Source of the DNA: Aeriscardovia sp040773385
GTDB taxonomy: Bacteria > Actinomycetota > Actinomycetes > Actinomycetales > Bifidobacteriaceae
DNA length: 19,288 bases
Assembly (NCBI GenBank): GCA_040773385.1
Contig: JAXGWH010000022.1
Coordinates: 1 to 19,288 of the forward strand
Direction of reading: 5' to 3'
Position 1 is the stretch's first letter, and each line of letters begins with the position of its first letter. This document shows, piece by piece, positions 17,458-19,288 of the stretch. Made by a program: the position numbers and the translations under genes. The notes beneath the pieces were generated by a model. It was given only the letters and a program-made list of their open reading frames with translations. It did no database searches and was not told the origin of the DNA.

Positions 17458-17554
17458 CTCGTCGACACCGGCGTCGATACCGCCGTCATCGGCGGTGCGG
17501 CGCTTGACGCTGTTCGCCGGTGCGGCCGTCCTGCTCCTGCGACGGCGCCGCGCC
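17458..17554 (+). other. Cell-wall sorting signal (LVDTG, membrane helix, RRRRA)
   Basis: LVDTG (17458-17472) is followed by VDTAVIGGAAL, then after the one-base shift by TLFAGAAVLLL and RRRRA before the stop at 17555-17557. This is the three-part layout of a sortase substrate, with V in place of the usual P of LPxTG. The extra base at 17503-17506 splits the helix, so the unedited frame would lose the anchor and read on to 17745. Confidence 0.75.
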
Positions 17555-17560
17555 TGAGGA

Positions 17561-17662
17561 CCGGTGCCGCATGCCGGCACCGGGGCGTCCTGTGCCACGG
17601 CATTCACCGACTTCCGGGTGATGGCCGTGGGGAACCGGGTCTGAGGTCTGCCTGTGGCAGAC
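17561..17662. terminator. Cluster of three hairpins between convergent genes
   Basis: Three inverted repeats fill the 124-bp gap: 17561-17583 (perfect 9-bp stem, 5-base loop), 17595-17630 (7 bp plus 5 bp stem with two mismatches, 8-base loop) and 17646-17662 (perfect 7-bp stem, TGT loop). None has a T-tract on either strand. They may form a bidirectional termination or mRNA 3'-end protection region. Confidence 0.5.
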
Positions 17663-17681
17663 GTGTCAGCGGTCCCGGCCG

Positions 17682-19288
17682 TCAGGATCGGCGCGGATCA
17701 TCCGGATGCCCGTCGTCGTCCCCATCGGTATCGCCGTGCCCGTGAGGGTCATCGTCGGATTTTCCGCCCTGATCCTCACCCGGGGTGCCGGTGCCGGCGG
17801 CCGTGCCGCCGGATCCCGCCGCGGACCCCGCGCCGTCCGACCCCGTGCCGGATCCTGCGTCGGTACCGTCGCCCTTGCCGGAGTCCTCGCGCAGCAGGGC
17901 GTCCAGGCTCGCGTCCCAATCATGCTTCGTCTTCTCGGCGGCGCCACCGAAAGAGGGGAGTGTGTCGGGGTGGCGCCAGAGGGCGTCGGCCGCCTCGGGC
18001 CCCTGCGTGTCCATGATCTTCTCCCAGGCCGCGCACGCCTGACGGGCGTCGACCGGGCGCAGATCCAGCCCCACAAGCTCGCGGAACGTCTGCTCGGCCG
18101 GGCTGCCGGTCGCCCGGCGTCGGCGCATCATCTCGCGCAGCCGGGCGATGTGCGGCAGCGAGGCCTGTCCGGCCCGCCAGGTGACGGCGTCCACCCAGCC
18201 CTCGATGAGGGCGAGCATCCGGCCGAGGCCCGCCTTCGCCTGTTTCTGCTCCTCCGACTCGCTCATCGCCACGTTGGAGATGTTGACGGCCCCGGACAGG
18301 CCCTCCGGGGTCATCTCACCGGCGTCGCGCAGCTGCTCCTCGATGGCGTCGAGGTCGATGGTGATGTACTGTGCGTACTTCTCCACGAGCGTCTGGATCT
18401 GCGTGGACAGCCACGGCACGTTCTGGTAGAGCCGGGCGGTCGCCAGCTCGCGCAGCGCGAGGTAGGCGAGCACCTCCTCCTGCGGGACGGACAGCCCGTG
18501 GGAGAACTCCTCCGCGTTCTGTACGACGATCGAACCCGCCGGCGAGTCGGACAGCCGCAGCCCCTGGTCAAAGCCGCCGAGCACCTCCGTGGCGAGCCGC
18601 GCCGCCGACTGGCCCAGCTGCATGGAGAACGAGGCCGAGCCGATCGTCTCCATGAGCCGGCGCGGGTCCTTGAGGTCGTCGGGAAGGCTGATCTGGACGG
18701 GGCCGGCGAAGATCTTCGTCGTCACCTCGTCCGCATCCCCGCCCATCCGTGAGGCGAAGACCGCGCCCAGCGCCTGTGCGGTCGCCTTGGCGACGGGGGA
18801 GACGAGCCCGGCCCAGCGGCCGATCGTGGACGTCACCCAGTCGGCTCGGGTGAGGGAGGCCGGCTCCTTTTTCCCCGGGTCGAAGCCGGTGGCCGAGTCG
18901 AGCCACAGGCTTGCCGACGAGAAGGCGGACCGAGCCTGCCGATCCTGCTCGCCGGTCACGACGGTCTGGGAGTCCGAGGGCAGGGAGATGAGCGCGATCT
19001 GCCGGGCGAGGTCCACATTGATGCCCGTGGGGCGCACTGATCCCGCCGCATTCGCCGAAGCCGAGGCGTCAGTCCCGTCACCGCCCGTCCCGTCACCTGC
19101 TTTCGCGCCGGGCACCTGGAACCCGATCGGGTTGCCGGTCTCCGGGTCGACGGTGAGCTTTGCGCCCTCGGCCTGTTTGTCGGCGGAATCCTTGTCGGAC
19201 CCGGTGCCGGTGCCGGCCGCGGGCGAGCCCGGCGCGCCGAAGCCCGCGGTGGCGAATGCCTGCATGAGACCGCGCATCTGCTCGGGTG
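17682..19288 (-). CDS. DUF2342 / zincin-like (Zincin_2) family protein, 5' end missing
   Basis: The stop is at 17684-17682; the frame is open to the right edge, and residues PEQ before the first visible Met (19277) look like coding sequence, so the true start is outside. The core resembles actinobacterial DUF2342 proteins (Mycobacterium relative Rv3195): VLAYLALRELATARLYQNVPWL, then YAQYITIDLDAIEEQL, and a C-terminal RRRRATGSPAEQTFRELVGLDLRP. From memory the family usually reads LREAAHxRLF; here Thr (18438-18440) replaces the His, so peptidase activity is doubtful. Both ends of the visible protein are low-complexity (Gly/Thr/Asp/Ser), and the last roughly 65 residues are acidic. No signal peptide can be judged. 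Function is unknown. Confidence 0.88.
   Translation of the reverse strand, partial: PEQMRGLMQAFATAGFGAPGSPAAGTGTGSDKDSADKQAEGAKLTVDPETGNPIGFQVPGAKAGDGTGGDGTDASASANAAGSVRPTGINVDLARQIALISLPSDSQTVVTGEQDRQARSAFSSASLWLDSATGFDPGKKEPASLTRADWVTSTIGRWAGLVSPVAKATAQALGAVFASRMGGDADEVTTKIFAGPVQISLPDDLKDPRRLMETIGSASFSMQLGQSAARLATEVLGGFDQGLRLSDSPAGSIVVQNAEEFSHGLSVPQEEVLAYLALRELATARLYQNVPWLSTQIQTLVEKYAQYITIDLDAIEEQLRDAGEMTPEGLSGAVNISNVAMSESEEQKQAKAGLGRMLALIEGWVDAVTWRAGQASLPHIARLREMMRRRRATGSPAEQTFRELVGLDLRPVDARQACAAWEKIMDTQGPEAADALWRHPDTLPSFGGAAEKTKHDWDASLDALLREDSGKGDGTDAGSGTGSDGAGSAAGSGGTAAGTGTPGEDQGGKSDDDPHGHGDTDGDDDGHPDDPRRS

Larger units (their letters stand above)
12567..17557 (+). pseudogene. Exported, wall-anchored GH59-type (galactocerebrosidase-like) beta-galactosidase, broken by three frameshifts
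   Basis: Correcting three one-base indels restores a 1663-residue protein. It has a signal peptide (1 to about 38), then a catalytic domain resembling human GALC (KVEMG, TGPEP, LRWKYPAWVG). Glu206 (HINES) is the likely acid/base and Glu316 (VWNSE) the likely nucleophile. A GALC-like lectin domain follows (IGDSRWADYTV to FVDFDNLAV), then a beta-sandwich, a FIVAR-like helical region, two related modules, a FIVAR repeat, a Gly/Ser/Pro linker and LVDTG, a membrane helix and RRRRA. Shifts lie near 14792-14796 (one base missing), 15244-15245 (one missing) and 17503-17506 (one extra). Without recoding, translation from ATG 12567 (ribosome site AAGGAAA) stops at 15077, giving 836 residues with an intact catalytic domain but no anchor. 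Substrate is unknown; beta-galactosides of host or plant glycans are plausible. Confidence 0.85.

Noticed and set aside
17558..17745. Continuation of the GH59-type frame past the sorting signal to 17745
   Set aside because: It is the wrong frame after the extra base near 17505; the shifted frame gives a proper membrane helix, RRRRA and a stop at 17557.

Overview
The window is about 19.3 kb of very GC-rich DNA with actinobacterial features: an ileS T-box leader with an ultrashort stem I, a DUF3107 gene, a DUF2342 (zincin-like) gene, a UvrD-like helicase, and several starts that look leaderless. The gene set (this housekeeping group plus many glycosidases, and a eukaryotic-type IleS) fits the family Bifidobacteriaceae best. 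The genus cannot be fixed from the sequence alone.

Layout. (1) 1-768, minus: 5' part of a GH3 glycosidase whose C-terminal-type domain comes first. (2) 769-1131: two-way regulatory gap with a hairpin and a palindrome on the GH3 side and a well-preserved translational T-box on the ileS side. (3) 1132-4542, plus: ileS, followed 23 bp later by a large cytoplasmic GH32 fructosidase (4566-6650). (4) 6645-6708: four 16-bp tandem repeats. (5) 6764-7435, minus: VKOR-type thiol oxidoreductase, divergent from a PHP-domain phosphoesterase (7526-8425, plus) across 90 bp holding two candidate leaderless promoters. (6) 8460-10663, minus: DUF3107 protein and an APH-fold protein with a degenerate kinase site and a roughly 300-residue low-complexity tail. 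(7) 10862-12388, plus: short UvrD/Rep-type helicase, then a clear intrinsic terminator. (8) 12567-17557, plus: a giant exported, wall-anchored glycosidase of the GH59 (galactocerebrosidase) type, broken by three single-base frameshifts. (9) 17558-17681: three consecutive hairpins between convergent genes. (10) 17682-19288, minus: DUF2342 zincin-like protein, cut by the right edge.

How it fits together. ileS, the PHP gene, DUF3107, the APH-fold gene, the helicase and the DUF2342 gene form a housekeeping backbone; several of them (DUF3107, UvrD-like helicase, DUF2342) also lie near each other in other actinobacteria such as mycobacteria. The three glycosidase genes (GH3, GH32, GH59) look like niche-specific additions for dietary or host glycans. 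No CRISPR array, phage, IS element, tRNA or rRNA was seen. No wholly new system is evident. The items most worth follow-up are the anchored GH59 enzyme with its indels and duplicated unassigned modules, the APH-fold protein lacking its catalytic residues, the altered motif in the DUF2342 protein, and the ileS T-box, in which one six-base segment can pair in two mutually exclusive ways.
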